Source of the DNA: Lates calcarifer
Lineage: Eukaryota; Chordata; Actinopteri; Centropomidae
Direction of reading: 5' to 3'
Assembly (NCBI RefSeq): GCF_001640805.2
Contig: NC_066836.1
Coordinates: forward strand, 62,001 to 126,000
Length of the DNA: 64,000 bases
Shown one piece after another: positions 43,980 through 57,914 of the stretch. The translations under genes and the position numbers were made by a program. The notes beneath the pieces are model-generated. The model made no database searches. It worked only from the letters and a program-made list of their open reading frames with translations, and was not told the origin of the DNA. How positions within the stretch are numbered: the first letter of the stretch is position 1; each line of letters begins with the position of its first letter.

Positions 43980-46900
43980 CATTCCCTCCCCGCCCTTCAC
44001 CTTCCCGTCCCGCCGACATTGCTCTCTGTCTATGTCTGTGTGTGTGTATCCTGTTGAAGATGAGGGATCAAACTGGTTAGAGTAAGTCAGTAACTCACTT
44101 CTTGCCATAATAACACACTTGTTTATCACAGTCAGTTTATTATTAGTGAGACATCATTATACTTTGTTTTCCTATATTAATAAACATCAGTAATATGTCT
44201 GTATAAACAGTGCGTCTTGTTTCTTGAGTTCTTGAAAGACAGACCATTTGATCAACAAAAATATAATTTCTACACATTCCAAATCAATAAGAAATTGTCT
44301 TCAGGCTCCGAACTTGACTGTCTGTGGTGGGTCAAACATGTAGGCAACAGGGTGCTAAATGAGCACTAACAGGGTGCTAACAGGATACTAACAGGGAGCT
44401 AACGGTCCATTGCCTGAGCATGGTTTCAGCGCCTACAACAGAAATGCCACTAGTGTCTCTGAGCAGAGAGACCTCCTTATTTTTTCATGATTTTGAAACC
44501 TAACTTTATATATTTGACAATCTTTTAAACCATAAATTTAGATGAGTGGTTAATAGCACATTTTTCTGTGGTGTGACTGACTCAGAACACATTAGTATTT
44601 ACACAGACTTTAAAGGAATCTGTCATTCTGCCATGTTGTGTTTTGTCTACACAAACATATTCTTGAATTGTGCAACTGCATCTGAAATATGAACAGCGTA
44701 TGAAAGACAAGTTTTTCCTGTTATCTGAAAAATCTGTGTCCAGGACATATACGCAGACTGTCTCTGCAATATTTTTCTGATATCATATGAGAAAAATATG
44801 ATGACCTAAGTGTACAACACAGATCATACTGGATGTTACAGCAGTGGTTCAGTGGTTGAACACCCCTAAATGGAATATTTGGTCATAGCACTGCAAGCCA
44901 TCCAACCCCCAATATAACATCTACACCCTGTAACTTATGATCATTGACAGTAGAGAATTTACATATAATAAATATTGTGCAATATAGAACTTGTCCTGTG
45001 GGCAGTGATCTGAGTCTGATCCTAGTTTAGTTGGTGGTCTTAGTGATGTATGAATGCTTGTTTACATTGTCAAATCTGTCCATCACCTGTGCTGACCATC
45101 CTTATTTTTCTGGCTGCTGAGCTCCCTGAAAAACTTGTATTTTACTGTGGCAACCATCAATCAAAAATCGTCATGTCACTGGCTGCGGCTAAACTGCATA
45201 TTAAGCTATTTTTAATATATTAATATATTTTATTATTTTATTTCTCTTTGTTGATAGGTTTGATTACATAAAATTAAATAAATGTAAATGTTGCTGTATT
45301 TTTACATGGAGAAATACTATTAAACATGCACAATAAATGAACAACTTGATAAATCCGGCAAGGTGCTGCAGCTCCCACTTTGAAAACCATTTTGTTACCA
45401 TATGATATATAAATTTAGACTAAGATAAATATGAATAAAATATCAATGTAATAATGAGGAAATATGTTAAGTTACTTTTAAAAAATAATCTAAATGTCAG
45501 ACATAACAGAAAAGAATGTAACGTGTGTGAAGCTTATTGCACTGTAAAATCACTAAATTCTACCAAAATATATTTCAATATCAAAATTGCAATTTAAAAG
45601 AGAAATGTTTTCCTACTGCAAGAGCTCCAGTTACTTGCATGATTAATAGTGCTTTCACAAGCTGTAGAAAGTGAAGTTAAATTTGGGGATCACTGCCAAA
45701 AATGATTGGTGAAACTGGTGAATGAACAAAAAACAAACAAAGGTTTCACCAATTTAATCAATTTGTAATTTTGATCATTTTTGTTGCTAAACATTGAAGC
45801 TACAAAACACAGAATTCATTTGCTCCCTGTCTGTGCTCATGAATTCATTATAATTATACTGCTTCTGTGTTGGAACTGAATTAAACAGTTAAACTCTTCT
45901 CTTCACTGCCACTACCAGGCATTTTGTTTCAGGATGTCTCTTCTGCAGGTACAGCAGTTAAACATATATCTCAGCTGCTAATATAATAGACATCCAACTG
46001 CACTTACACTTAAACCAGACACATTTAGAATGGTTGCTCATGCTCACCCTCCTGCCCAGTCATATTTATTTACATGAATCCCAAGAAGTATGACTGTATG
46101 AAAAGAATTGCTGAATGCAAGATAGGCCTAACATGTCAGAATTACAAATCAACCATTGATTAGATCATTGGTTATTTCTATTGATTTCTTTGCAGCTCTG
46201 ATATCTGCTGGCTGCTGCACCAATTCCTGTAGGAATGTAAAACTTTGGGACAGGTAAGTCTCGCTCCCACTCTCTGTCTGGTTCAATATTGACTTTCTGT
46301 TTAGTTTGTGGGCTGGAAAACCAAAACAATGAGCTGAAAACAATCCATGTAGCTGAGGAGAACTATGGTGGTGGTCATGGGTATTTGTCACTGTTTTCCT
46401 ATATTTTACAGACAAAACAATGTATCAATTGAGAAAATAATCAGTGACTTATAAAAGAAAATGGTACTGATTTAGATTATGGGCCACAATATACAGCATT
46501 ACTTGGTAAGGGGAAATAATATGTAAAGTTATGGAATAAAGGAACTTATACTATAGTTTTACTTGGTGACTATTCTTTTATTATAGGGTACGTATTACCC
46601 ACTAAGCAATAACCTGGACATTTGGGAGGAATTAATGCTGTAGTTATCCTTTAAAGGCAGACTAAGGCATTCAGGAGAAAAACTATTGATATTTGCCATG
46701 GAAATGTTAACAACTGGCCAAGTAGGAAAATGGCAGAATTGAGTGTGCCCACTTTTTCACATAAAGAGAAACAAATGAAATATAAAATATCATAAAAAGA
46801 ACAACAAACACAGCATCCATAACATAACAGAGTAAAAACTAATAGATTGTTGTTATGGAACTAGACAGGCCTGTAAACTTGACCCTAGGAGCACAAGGCC

Positions 46901-48090
46901 TGATGCCTGGCACAGCAAATACACTTCAACTAAAGTCTTTGCATGCTTTTAAAGTACAATGAAAAAAGTACTTCATCATAACCTACAATGGGTGGTGCAT
47001 GAGATTTTTGCTTTTTAAAATCTAATTATAATACATGATTATTTACAGAGGGTGTGATATGTTTCAGGAGGTGAAAAAAAAGTTTTGATGCTACAATCAG
47101 AAAAAGTATTTTCTATAAAATGAACCACCCAACTAATAGGTATTTGGGCTGTAATCAGAAGCAGTGTTAGTTTACTGTTAATGTATGTTAATAAATGGTG
47201 GATTTTGTTCCCAATTAACAAAAATGAAGGTATGTCTATTTCACCATCCTCACACTTTACCATTACCCACCTATTAACAAGAAACACAATTTTAAAAACT
47301 CTAACTATAACAAACAGAAACATTACACAAAGTAGTTTCTTCTAAAAAAGTAAACAAATGTAAATATCAAAAACCTAGCATTCAACTAAAAGCACAGAAT
47401 ACAACACAAAGGAACATGAAAAATACATCTATCACAAATACATCTAACCCTATTTCTACAGTACAGCCCTGCATCACACACAAATGTCTGATTAGCTGAT
47501 TTATGTGTGAAAAACTAAATTGTGATTGAATTGCTTAGTAGTTATTACACCAACATAACGTATTTGAGGAGGTAAAGCCACCTGAGGTGCAGCAAGTGAA
47601 TTTTGGAAAATAAAATGTTCACAATAATTCCAGTAATGAACACCTGCACTTTCCTTATTAGAAAGATATCTAACATGAAACATAATATACAAAGAACCTA
47701 GAACCATGTGATAGCAGAAATGCAAACCTGCATTCTTCAAAAAACTTCAACATTGATTGCTACTAAATTCCTCCAAAATGTACAATTCCCTGTTCATAAT
47801 ACATCAAAAAAAAAAAAAAAAAAACTACAGTGGTTAAATAAAAATGACATGATGAATTATCTCTGATAGTAATTTGGACAACCTCCCAAATATTATTGCT
47901 CAGTATGACCTACTGACCTACTGTCATACATACTCTGGAATAATAGCTACCCCGTAGTTAAAAAAATAATAATAATAGTTGAAGTTCTTTGTAAGGTCCT
48001 GAAATATTACCTCCTTATTCCATAAAGTCACATCTTGTTCCCTAGTATTGACATGTCAAGTGTTGGTACAAAAGATTACACCATAACTCT
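43980..48090. other. 4 kb of intron-like DNA, nothing recognised
   Basis: Only a micro-repeat of about 12 bp (acagggtgctaa and variants) at 44345-44405 stands out. I find no gene, RNA or transposon. Confidence 0.45.
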
Positions 48091-48094
48091 GGAG

Positions 48095-48842
48095 TAGACC
48101 GATATGGTTTTTTCAGGGCCGATACCAATTATTAATAGTCAAGGAGGCCGGTAACCGATATTTGGAGCCGATATTCATTTGCAGTAAAAGTGAAAATATT
48201 GGCGTCAAAATTTTGGATAATACAAACTCCAACACTTAACTTTGTTTAAATGCCTTTAAGCATATGTTTATTAAACACCTTTTCAGATTTGCAACATATT
48301 AAAGTTTTTTTTTTATCTTAGACACTAGACATCTTTGTTTTAAAATTCTAACAAAAAGTGCAGGGAGCTCCCAGGCTCAGCAGCATGTCTTATAAAGTTA
48401 AATGAAAACTTAATAAATAGCTCACTAAAGTTTTCTACAGTAAATAAAGTTTTCAAAAATTTCAATATAACTGAAATGTTATTTTATTTTTCACTTATCT
48501 TTGTTTTAAGTTCAAACAAAAACAAAAAGTGCAGGGAGTTCCCAGTATCAGCAGCATCTCTTAGATCGGAGCTTCTCCACCCGGCAAAACTTTTTCTTTT
48601 TCTCCTGTGCATGCACAGCTTTCACTGCTGATTGGCTGTTACCCATACCGTGCTCTGTGTGTAACCAATCAGATGGTGCTGTGGGTGGGACAATGCTGGA
48701 GACAAAGTAGTGACTGCAGATAGAGAGGCGCGACTGCGTCAGAGCCAAAATAAGCCAGTTTTAAATTGATCTCTTATCGGCCATCGGATTAAAAAAAAGG
48801 CTGATGCCGATATGCGTCAAAATGCCAAATATCTTATCCCTA
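48095..48842. mobile_element. hAT-type MITE with 8-bp target-site duplication
   Basis: Ends TAGACCGATATGG and (reverse complement of the right end) TAGGGATAAGATA are hAT-like (TAGNG). The flanks ctctggag (48087-48094) and ctctagag (48843-48850) form an 8-bp target-site duplication with one mismatch. The 748-bp body has subterminal gccgatacc and cggattaaaaaaaaggctga blocks and no transposase. Confidence 0.7.
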
Positions 48843-48895
48843 CTCTAGAGTATTTATGCTGTATGTTGTGGGCTGTAATCCAAAGCATTACTTTA

Positions 48896-49540
48896 CACAG
48901 TTGAGAAGCTGGGCATCGTTTTTGATCCCTCTCTCACTTTTGAGCTCCCTAGTATATCACAAGCACTGCCTTTACTTCTTTAACCTTCATAACTTTGCCA
49001 AATATAGTCTACTTTATCCAGTTGTGACTGAGATCCTGGTACATGCTTTTATAACCAGATCCAGAATCGACTACTGAAATGCACTTCTCTCTGACCTCCC
49101 TATGACAGCAAGAAAATGTCTTCATTTGGTCTAAAATGTAGCTGCCAGAGTCCTCACCAGGCCTATAAAGTTTGATCATTTAACATTTAACCCAGTGTCT
49201 TTGCATTAGCAATCAGTACACATAAAGCCTTAAATGGATTGGCTTTTTGTACATTTCCAGTTTATTTATTCCATGTTCTCCATCATGTCCATTAGATTCT
49301 CTCCATGCTGGTAATTCAACTGTTACTCAGTCTAACAGAGAAGCTTATGGAGTAAACTTCCACTGCACACTCTGGAGCCATGTTTGGTTGAGATTTTCAA
49401 ACCCATGCTGTACACAATTGATTTTTCTATGTGCTATGGCCTCTCCTAGTTTCACTGGTTGTGAAATCATTACCCGCATTCCTCTATGACAAGCTGTCAT
49501 TGATGGTAGAGAGTAAGATCTCACTAGGCCAGTGCTTTGC
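48896..49540 (+). pseudogene. L2/CR1-group LINE, C-terminal fragment
   Basis: Relics in shifting frames: KLGIVFDPSLTFELPSIS (about 48908-48960), LVHAFITRSRIDY (about 49040-49077), a run like AARVLTRPIKFDH (about 49150-49180), and TYKALNGLAF (about 49220-49245). This matches the thumb and C-terminal region after a LINE RT. There are many stops. Confidence 0.65.
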
Positions 49541-49826
49541 ATCTAGTTTTGACAGGTCTATGCTTCCCTCTGCTGGACTACAGTGAAATCCAATACACCA
49601 CTTTGGATTTAGTGTTTTGGATTTCTGGTGGTGTGATTTGATTTTAATGTAGCATGGAAAAATCTTGTCACAATGAAAAACAATTAATTCAGTTATTAAA
49701 AACAAAAGCTACACAACTGTCATTTAAGATATTTTTCATTTAACTGTGACAGCAGATAAACATAAAAGTCAAAATTAAATAACAGTGTATATTAGTATTT
49801 TGTATTCCACTTTAATTTAGTGGTTC

Positions 49827-49828
<2 letters not shown>

Positions 49829-49866
<38 letters not shown>
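49829..49866. repeat. (CA)n microsatellite
   Basis: About 17 CA units. Confidence 0.95.
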
Positions 49867-49868
<2 letters not shown>

Positions 49869-49899
49869 GTGTATCCACAAGAAGTAATCTGACATTTTC

Positions 49900-52440
49900 C
49901 CTCATGTCTTTCAGCTTTGATACCTCCTGACCATGACATGCCTCATGATCAGATGCTGCTGTGGCCACCCCCAAGAGAGAAAAAGGGAGTGATCAGACAG
50001 TTATTGGATGGAGGAACAGTTGGATCCATGAATAATTGGATGGATGACATATGACATGACATTCAAAATTAGGTAGTAGAAGCCACACAAGGTAACAGAA
50101 TACACTGGAAACACTTGAACGCTGTCTCTGCCCTGTCTGCTTCTGCTGCTGCTAATGCTATGCATTTCCTGTGGACCACCAGAAAAGACTGAATGTCACT
50201 GTTAATTTTGCAATGCCCCTGCATTGCATAATTAACAGAGGAAAATAAGTAAGTAAGTAAGTAATCTGTCTGTAAATAAGACAGCTTTCTGGGTTGCCAA
50301 CAAAATAGTCCTACCTCTTTGGAAAAACTGAAACCTTTTGGATGAAAGATTCTGTATATGAAAAGTAACTTCCTCTGCAAACACTGGAGGTGTTTGCCTC
50401 CTCTCAACACAATCACAGTGCCAGTGATTATTTCAAAACTGAGGACAGAACATGTAATGATAGTGATTACATTTACAAAGTCATTGTGGAGCTTGAATTA
50501 AAGCACAAAAAGATTTACTGAGTAATTTTAACCTCAAGAAAGATATTATTTTAATTAAAAAACTGTATTTAAAATAAATTCAATTTATTAATAGACGACT
50601 TTAGTTATTGTTTCTATCCTTTATAGGAATATTGTATTCACCAGTTGCTGCAGAAATTTGGGAACACTGCACAATCACTAGTTTTGGCCATGTTGGGCCA
50701 CCAGGCCAACAGGGCAAGAAACACAGGAGATCAGACCATCAGACAGTTTGTAATCAAGCCAGTTGAGCTAGATTTCTTAAACCATGTTATTTGGAGGTAA
50801 GATTGGACTTAAGTACAACTCAAATTATGATCTTAATTTCTCCACCTGTGAAAACTGTGTTAACTACCACAAAAGGGGACAAAGACTAAAACTACACATC
50901 TTACAGACAAAATAATTAATCAAGATTATTGATAATGGAAAATAATTATGCAGTCCTGCTTTCATCAAATAAACGTCAGTCTTACTATAGTTTATTGATC
51001 ACTCCCACAGTCATATCAGAGCTGTGGGACTTAATTTATTCTTTACATATTCTTACTGTAGCCTACACAACAAATCATATTCAGCACTACCATAATCACA
51101 GATTATGGATAAGAACAAAGAGGCTACAATGAGCTAGGTAGATGATGAGATGCACTACATGTATCTTTTGTGAACCAGCAAACCACCAACAGGTAGACAA
51201 CACCGTTCACTTTGTCATTGCATCCTATAGAAAATAATTCATGCTGTGCCAATATAGCTCGAGTGGTGGCAGTTCCTCATAGCTTAGTTTGAAGTCCTCA
51301 CACCGCCATTGAGAGACAGAGGTAGAACAGGCATGTAAGCATCCTTGGTTTGAGTTGGATTAGGACATTTTTTTACATGCCTCAAGGCCTAAAATGAAAA
51401 CTCATTAATCTTACAGTATTTTCACATGGCTGCACAGACTGAGTTCAGAGCTTTAAATGTCATACAGTAAGCCTAGAATGATGATATGATGGGCTTCAAC
51501 GTTTAATGCCAAAATATTATTCAGTAACAAATGTTTTTTATCTAAGCTGTGATTGTTGAGCTAAGAAAATTCCCTGGAAGCAATCGAGAGTTGATGGAAT
51601 AAATTGTGATTTATTTAAATGTGAGTTATTAAATGAATTTAACAGATTATACACTTTCTAAAATAAAAATAGCAATCATTAAGTCCTACCTTGTTGTGCA
51701 CATTCTTAGTTTTCTATGTAGCAGAGACATCTTTTGAATTCATTAAAGCTCTGTTTAGGGGTAGGGTGAGTGGACTTTTGAATATATTCTCCAACATACA
51801 CCCTACTTCCAAAATTCTGTGTTATGTGCTTATTTGCAGTCTGCTCTAACAAAGGAAGACAGAAATCACTGAAAGGTCTATGTCCAATTATTTAGTTCAG
51901 GCTGTCAAACGTTATGTTTGAAAGCAGAATATTTGCAGGGTTTTCACCACCAGATGAAATGATCAGGATGTGTGTCCTAATAAAACTGGATGCTTGAATG
52001 TGCAGAAAATATGCCATTTTAATTGGTCCATACACAAAGTGGCTCACAATAATATACACTTGAAATCATACTGTATAAAGCTTTCACCCCCTTTCTTCTA
52101 GATTTGTTGGCAGATGAAACAAGAAAGAAACTATAATATACTATCAAAGTTGTTTTTAAGGGTCAAGAATAGTTCGTTTTATCTGCTTAGTTTTATAAAT
52201 ATACAACTACAATTCAATTTTTGATTTTTTGGTAGTATAAAATCACTTATTCTATCCAGAAATCTATGTATAAGCTAATAAACTCTTAGATCTTTATTTA
52301 AAAACAACTCATTTTGCAGAAAGTGTTTTTTTGTATCTGTGTGATTGTACTGGATATACACAAAATGTATATTGTAGACCAGTGATTCTCAACAACTGGA
52401 CAGTGTTGAGTATCGGGCCACAAAAATCAGACAAGAACCA
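49900..52440. other. Intron-like DNA, nothing recognised
   Basis: Only a short (aagt)n run at about 50246-50264. Confidence 0.45.
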
Positions 52441-52535
52441 ATTAATTATCCACTCCCTACCAAACACTGCCAATTATCCACTCCCTACTGAACACTACTA
52501 ATTAATTATCCACTCCCTCCCAAACACTGCCAGTG
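52440..52535. repeat. Minisatellite, three units of about 30 bp
   Basis: Units share aattatccactccctac and aacactgcc, with small differences. Confidence 0.85.
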
Positions 52536-52689
52536 CATCAGTGCCATTCAGTTCAGCATCTTCTCATTCACTTTGCTGAAGATCAAAACTGAGTATCCAG
52601 CCTCTGCCTTTCAGTAGTGAAAACATTACTGCCCCCTTTCACTACATACTTCCACGAAGTGTGTCATGACAGCTAAGTTGTGGTAATTT

Positions 52690-53440
52690 TACATATAAAA
52701 AAGAAAGAAAAACAAATCTCCCTCTCCCCTCTTCCTGTTGCTGTCTCTGTTTCTATCACTACTGCTTTCTTCTGCTGTTTGTCAACCAACATGATGTCCA
52801 GTTGGTTAGCCATCTCCAGTGTCTGTCTGGATCTGGAAGTCCCACAGGATATTAGCTCGGTCATTCACCACCTTAGGTGGTGTCTTCCACTCTGACAGTG
52901 GGACTTCCAGCTCATACTCAGTGTAGATGTTCCTGTACACTAAGCCAATTGGTCATGGTGTTCCATGCATGCTGTTACCTGCTGTTATGTGCTGGACTCT
53001 CAGGGGCGTCTTTGCACAGCCTGCACCTGGTGTCCTGTCTGGTGTGGTAGACCCCAGCCTCTATTGATCTTGTACTAAGTGCCTATTCTTGTGCTTCTGT
53101 GCTTCAGTCTAGCCTTTTCCAGCCACTGTTGGAATTTCTTGATATCAGCCACAATGGTTTCATCTTTCTCCTCCTTGCCATTGACATTGTGTTTCTGCTG
53201 CCTCAGGTACAGTGGACAGTGGTTCTGACACTCAATAGTCCCTGGCTTCCTTCATTTGTGGTGCTAAGGAGAATCAGAGAGGTCCTTGGAGGACAACCAC
53301 AGCAGTGCATACTGAGGGGCTGGGGTGGGGTAACTGTAAGCCAGGCGCTGGTTGCGCGCTGTGGTGCAGAGGAGTGCAGCTTGTGCTTCTTTCCACACTA
53401 TGTGGCACCTGTGCAGACTGACTGAGGAGACAGAGACTTC
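52690..53440 (-). pseudogene. Non-LTR retrotransposon C-terminal fragment
   Basis: On the - strand RCRLCKDAPES (zinc-knuckle-like CxxC, about 53000-53030), LVYRNIYTEYELEVPLSEW (about 52890-52945), ILWDFQIQTD (about 52825-52850) and MANQLDIMLVDKQQKKAVVI (about 52745-52805) follow in order in shifting frames. I recognise this order from the C-terminal end of a frequent fish LINE; the clade is uncertain. Confidence 0.65.
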
Positions 53441-53559
53441 TTCCTCCTAGGAGGGTAACAGATGGGTTGATAGCCCAGCATAACCATGAATGGAGTTATA
53501 CCTGTGGCAGAAATGGTGAGTGAATTTTGAGCCTATACAACCCAGGGAAGATGGGAGCT

Positions 53560-53700
53560 GGACTGTAGACTGTATATAAAAATGGATGTAGCCAGCGTGA
53601 TGTCACCCATTGGTTTGTGTACTGCTGCTTTGAAGTCTCACATTTGGAAATTGGCCATCGTCTTTTGTATTTTTGCAACCAAAAAAATGGAAATAAATAT
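53560..53700. repeat. Teleost interspersed repeat fragment
   Basis: The words gactgtatataaaaatggat and gatgtcacccattggtttgt belong to a repeat I recall as common in fish genomes; family not assigned. Confidence 0.5.
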
Positions 53701-53856
53701 TTTCTTTTTTTCAGTTTTCCAAGCAGTTACTCACATGTCCTCTCACATTGAACCTTGCTCGTGACTCCGTAGATTCTCAGCATCCTCAGCTCCATTGTCA
53801 TTACCCCCCCCCCGAGCCTGGTGGTGGTGGTGGTGGTGAGTGAGGCTTAGTCAGGT

Positions 53857-54060
53857 CAATTATTTTTATGGCACGATCAAGGTTATCTTAAGGCACATTT
53901 CATAAAGAGCAGGTCTTAGACTGTACTCTTATGTTATTACATTTATGAGGAGAAGCCCAACAATTCCCACTATGAGCAAGCACTAGGCAACAGTGGAAAG
54001 AGAGAAAGAAAGAGAGAGAGGGAGGAGAGAATGGGCTGAGGGACGCTCTGGAGGAACCTG
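53857..54060. repeat. Teleost repeat R3 copy 3, degenerate
   Basis: Recognised by ggcacatttcataaagagca, actatgagcaagcactagg and ggagaga-rich tail. Confidence 0.65.
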
Positions 54061-54900
54061 ATCGGGTGATGGTGAGCAGGGGTTATACAACGTTGCGGTG
54101 CTGAAATGACAGCTGAATGACAGCAGAGAGAGAGAATATTTTAAACTGTGATAGCTTACAGGTGATTGGCTCTAGTTGGGAGTGTCAGGTTGTGACTGGA
54201 TGAAAACAGAATTGGTAGCTGGGGCTTAGAGATAGCAGGAAACAACTTGTGATTCAGCTGGTATGTGCTGATAGACAGTCTCCCTGATTGAACTTTTGCT
54301 AAGCTTCATTATATTATTTCAAACTGTGCAATAACAGAATAGAGTTCAGTCTGTTTCTATGTATATAGTCCTATGTATATTGTTCTTTTGTTTATATTTT
54401 TATTACATTGTCCTGTCTATACAGTTTTTTTGTTTATATTTTTATAATATTGTCTTAATTATATCTTGTTTGTTATTTTACTCATATTTATTCCTTTTTC
54501 TATTCTTTACAATCCCTGCTGCTGGAACAAAGTAAATTTCCCCACTGTGGGACTGATGAAGGATTATCTTATCTTGTCACAGTAATAGTATGAAATGTAG
54601 TTGAAATATAGCATGCATGATGTCCAATCTAGCGGACAGATGATTAATCGTAATTTCCTCATAATATAAAATCAGTACTTAATTTTAACAATAGTATTAC
54701 TCTGTAGATGTTACTTGATGTTACCAATTTTTTTTACCTGCAGTGGTCTCCTTCTACAGAAGAATTGGCAAGATATTCCTTGCCACCTTGGTTTTGATAA
54801 ATTTGTGTTAGACTTACACTGACTGGCAAATGGATGACAGTGTATGGAACAACACTCTAGTGTCCAGTCTGGTGGTTGATGTGCAATTTTACCATCAAAA
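54061..54900. other. No gene recognised
   Basis: T-rich stretch at 54400-54520; no feature supported. Confidence 0.4.
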
Positions 54901-55086
54901 CTAGGGCTGGGACTTTATAAATTTATTTTGATTAATTAATTACAGGAAATATATGGCATTAAAAAAATGCAGGCATTTAATCATACTTTATTTTAACACT
55001 CCAGACAACATGGAAGGTTTCTCAGTGCACCCGAGAAAGTTCCTTTCAGTTTCTGGCCTACCGATCATACAGATGCACCAGATGCA

Positions 55087-55440
55087 TTGAGTGATGTCAG
55101 ACAACATAGCCCCATGTGGAAAGCAGCAAAGCACAGTAGCAGATTAACGACAAACGTGATGGATGAAACAGATGAGACCGCATTGCTTGGCCCAGTGGAT
55201 GGAAAGTTTCAGTTTAAAAAACGGTCAGATGGAACCATAGATAAGAGCAAGTTGCAAATTGTGCAACAAATAATTTGCATATCACCATTTCAAGTCTCCT
55301 GTGTCGCCTCAATGCTAAACATGTAGCAGTGAGCACAGATGTCAGAGCTAATGTTAACGTTAGTCCTAGTACGAGCAAGCAGTGTTGCCAACCCATTCAG
55401 AGATGAGCAAATCCACGTCTGACAAATTAACAAACTCACT
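55087..55440 (+). pseudogene. hAT transposase N-terminal BED finger
   Basis: The ORF includes MDETDETALLGPVDGKFQFK and KRSDGTIDKSKL. In the adjoining frame a degraded BED zinc finger follows: VANCATNNLHITISSLLCR, then LNAKHVAVSTDVRANVNVSP. The family pattern is DGTIDKxKVxCxxC...H...L..HLxxKH. The first Cys pair is read as KLQIVQQI in the open frame and as CKLCNK-like in the shifted frame. A further stretch DEMSKSTSDKLTNSL at about 55400-55440 also suits the family. Confidence 0.6.
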
Positions 55441-56582
55441 GAGACCAATGGGTTTGTTGTTACCATTAAGTCACACTAAGATGTTGATCAAACTGGCCTA
55501 TGTTGCAGCAGAGAGTTTTGCTCAGGATACTGGAAGAATAAAAGGTCAGGACTGAGGTCAGTTAAGAGACCATTTTTGATGGTAGAAATGGCACTGCTGT
55601 TGAACTGCTGTTCTACTTATTTTTGGCCAAGGATATTTTATTTACCATTTTACCACTCCTCTGGAATGTACTTGAAAGTACCGTTTTATTTAAAAAAAAA
55701 CCCACACAAACAAACATGTTTTCTAAACATTGGAAGTTTACAAAAACTAATAAACATGATTTTCTTGTTCGAACATATGTATATGTCTATTCATTGATTC
55801 AGTCTGTTTATTTTTTCTCTCACTGAACCCAAGTGAATCATTTCATTTTCTTTCATATTTAGAACTTAAAAATACATATAACTAAAAGAAAGTTATTACA
55901 CTTCAAGTAACATTGTGTTGTATTTCATTTGAACAATTCATTTTTTTTCAAGCATTAAAAAACTGGAATATCATAAGAGTAACCCAGGCCCCTCCCATAT
56001 TTATATGAGACAGGTATTACATTAACTATGGATATTTAATACTGTTCTTGTTATCTAGCTGTGCTTAATCACATCTAATCTACCAACAATAGTTCAGCAT
56101 GTAATTTATCTTAGGCAATAGATCCTAATATTTGATAACACATCTCTCAGTTACATGCTTTAATAAAGGTTAGTGCCAGTCGCAAAACCAACAACACGCC
56201 AAAAGAGCACCTTTTATTATAAAATATTTTAGGATTACCATCCAAATGCGTAAGTGTTGTCCCTATCTTATTACTTTGTTCGATCATAATATTGTACACA
56301 TATAATAATGATCTGCTCTAAATTCTTATATAACTCTTGTCACAGAATTAATTAATTCAATTTCTCTCCCTCACATAGCCATGGTGTGGTCACAGACCAA
56401 CAGACCATGGGGACCCACTTTGGTGTGCTGGACTGCTTGTGATGATTTTAAGGTCCTCTCCCCCTCTTCTCATTCTCTGTGAGAAAGAACAGTGCTGGAT
56501 GTCTTCCTTGAGTCACAGTGTTTTCTGCTAGTGCTGGCTGTTGATCGGATGGCCAGACATTAAAAAAATTTTAAAACAGATT

Positions 56583-57290
56583 ACTTAATGTTTCAAGTCA
56601 TGTGCTCCTTCTACCGGGGCACCATTGAGAGTGTCCTCACTGGCTGTATCACAGTGTGGTATGGAGGCTGCACTGCCTCCTGCCGAAAGACACTGCAACG
56701 CATTGTGATCACAGCCAGCAAGATCATTGGTACCCCTCTGCCCTCCCTCACAGACATTTTCCACACCTGCCTCACCTGCAGAGCCATCGCTGGTGCCACC
56801 TCCCACCCCTCACACTCTCTCTTCAGGCTTCTGCCCTCAGGGAAAAGGTACCAGAGCCTCCTGGGCCCGCTCCACCAGACTGCTATACAGCTTCTTCCAC
56901 CAGGCTGTCAGGATGCTAAACTCTGCTCACTAGCTCCCCCTAGCTCCCCCCTTTGCCCCCTGCCCCTGGTCTGTAACACACTCTTTACACAAGGACTACC
57001 TCAGCTGTTTCTTCTTGCACATTTAATCTCAGATTTACATTATCTGCTCCATAACATTACAATCCACAATCTGTCTTGCACCTTACTGCACCATTTACAC
57101 AACTGTCCAACAAGCTGCTACCATATTGCATATTGTATATACTACATCTCAATAAGCTGCCACTATGTAGCACTACCACCGCTGTTGTATATAGGTTGAG
57201 TTATGTATTTTGTATATTTTATTCTATATATTGTATTCTATTTTATATGTTACAAATTTTGTTCTATTTTTTTTACTAAGGAGAGAGAGA
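56583..57290 (+). pseudogene. L2/CR1-group LINE, far C-terminus and 3' UTR
   Basis: An open frame from 56588 reads FYRGTIESVLTGCITVWYGG, KTLQRIVITASKIIGTPLPS and LTDIFHTC, then PSHSLFRLLPSGKRYQSLL. This is the conserved C-terminal end of these LINEs. An AT-rich 3' UTR follows to about 57290. The copy is 5' truncated at about 56580 and sits inside the hAT relic. Confidence 0.85.
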
Positions 57291-57914
57291 AATTGACAAT
57301 ACAAATATCTTGATCTTACTGTCACTTTCTATAATGTTAAAACTATAATCTTAAACCAGATAAAGGACTTTTGTCATCAGACGTCTGGATCTTAAGTAAA
57401 CAGAGAAACAAGCTGAGCAAACAGCCCCTCTCAACGTCCTGTGTCCATGTCGCGGAGAAACACTGTTTTTTGAAAGTGAAACTGCTTTAATCAGTGTTAC
57501 CGTACAGTGGTACCGATTTTAATTACTTGGTCCGTTTGTTTTGGAGTTATTAAGATCTCTGTAGATAATTCAGCTCCCAGTAAAAAACCTTCTGAATGAT
57601 GAACACTGAACTAAACTAAACTAAAAACAAGCTAAGCATCTGGCAATAACCTGAGCTAACATTAGCAGCAGCTCGTTTAATAGCCCGCTTCGTTTCTTAT
57701 TATTGCTGATGTCTGTTCCAGTGTTTTGCTTGCACCACACATGCGCACTCGGGCAGAAACAGAACTATAAACATGAGTTCCGTGTCTCTATGAAGTAAAA
57801 CAGAAATCTCCCAACTCCAACCAAATAAGTCAAATAAAAATTAATCGATCCTTTAAAAAAGTGTCGACAATGCTTATATATTCAACTAATCAATTATTTG
57901 TGCACATCCCTAGT

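Larger units (their letters stand above)
54902..57914 (+). mobile_element. hAT element relic, with a LINE inserted
   Basis: The left end ctagggctgggac (54902-54914) and the right end gtgcacatccctag (to about 57913) are related inverted hAT-type termini. A BED-finger exon of a hAT transposase lies just inside the left end (55087-55330). A LINE 3' end (56583-57290) interrupts the right half. No catalytic domain remains. The flanks show no clear 8-bp duplication, so the two ends might belong to separate copies. Confidence 0.5.
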
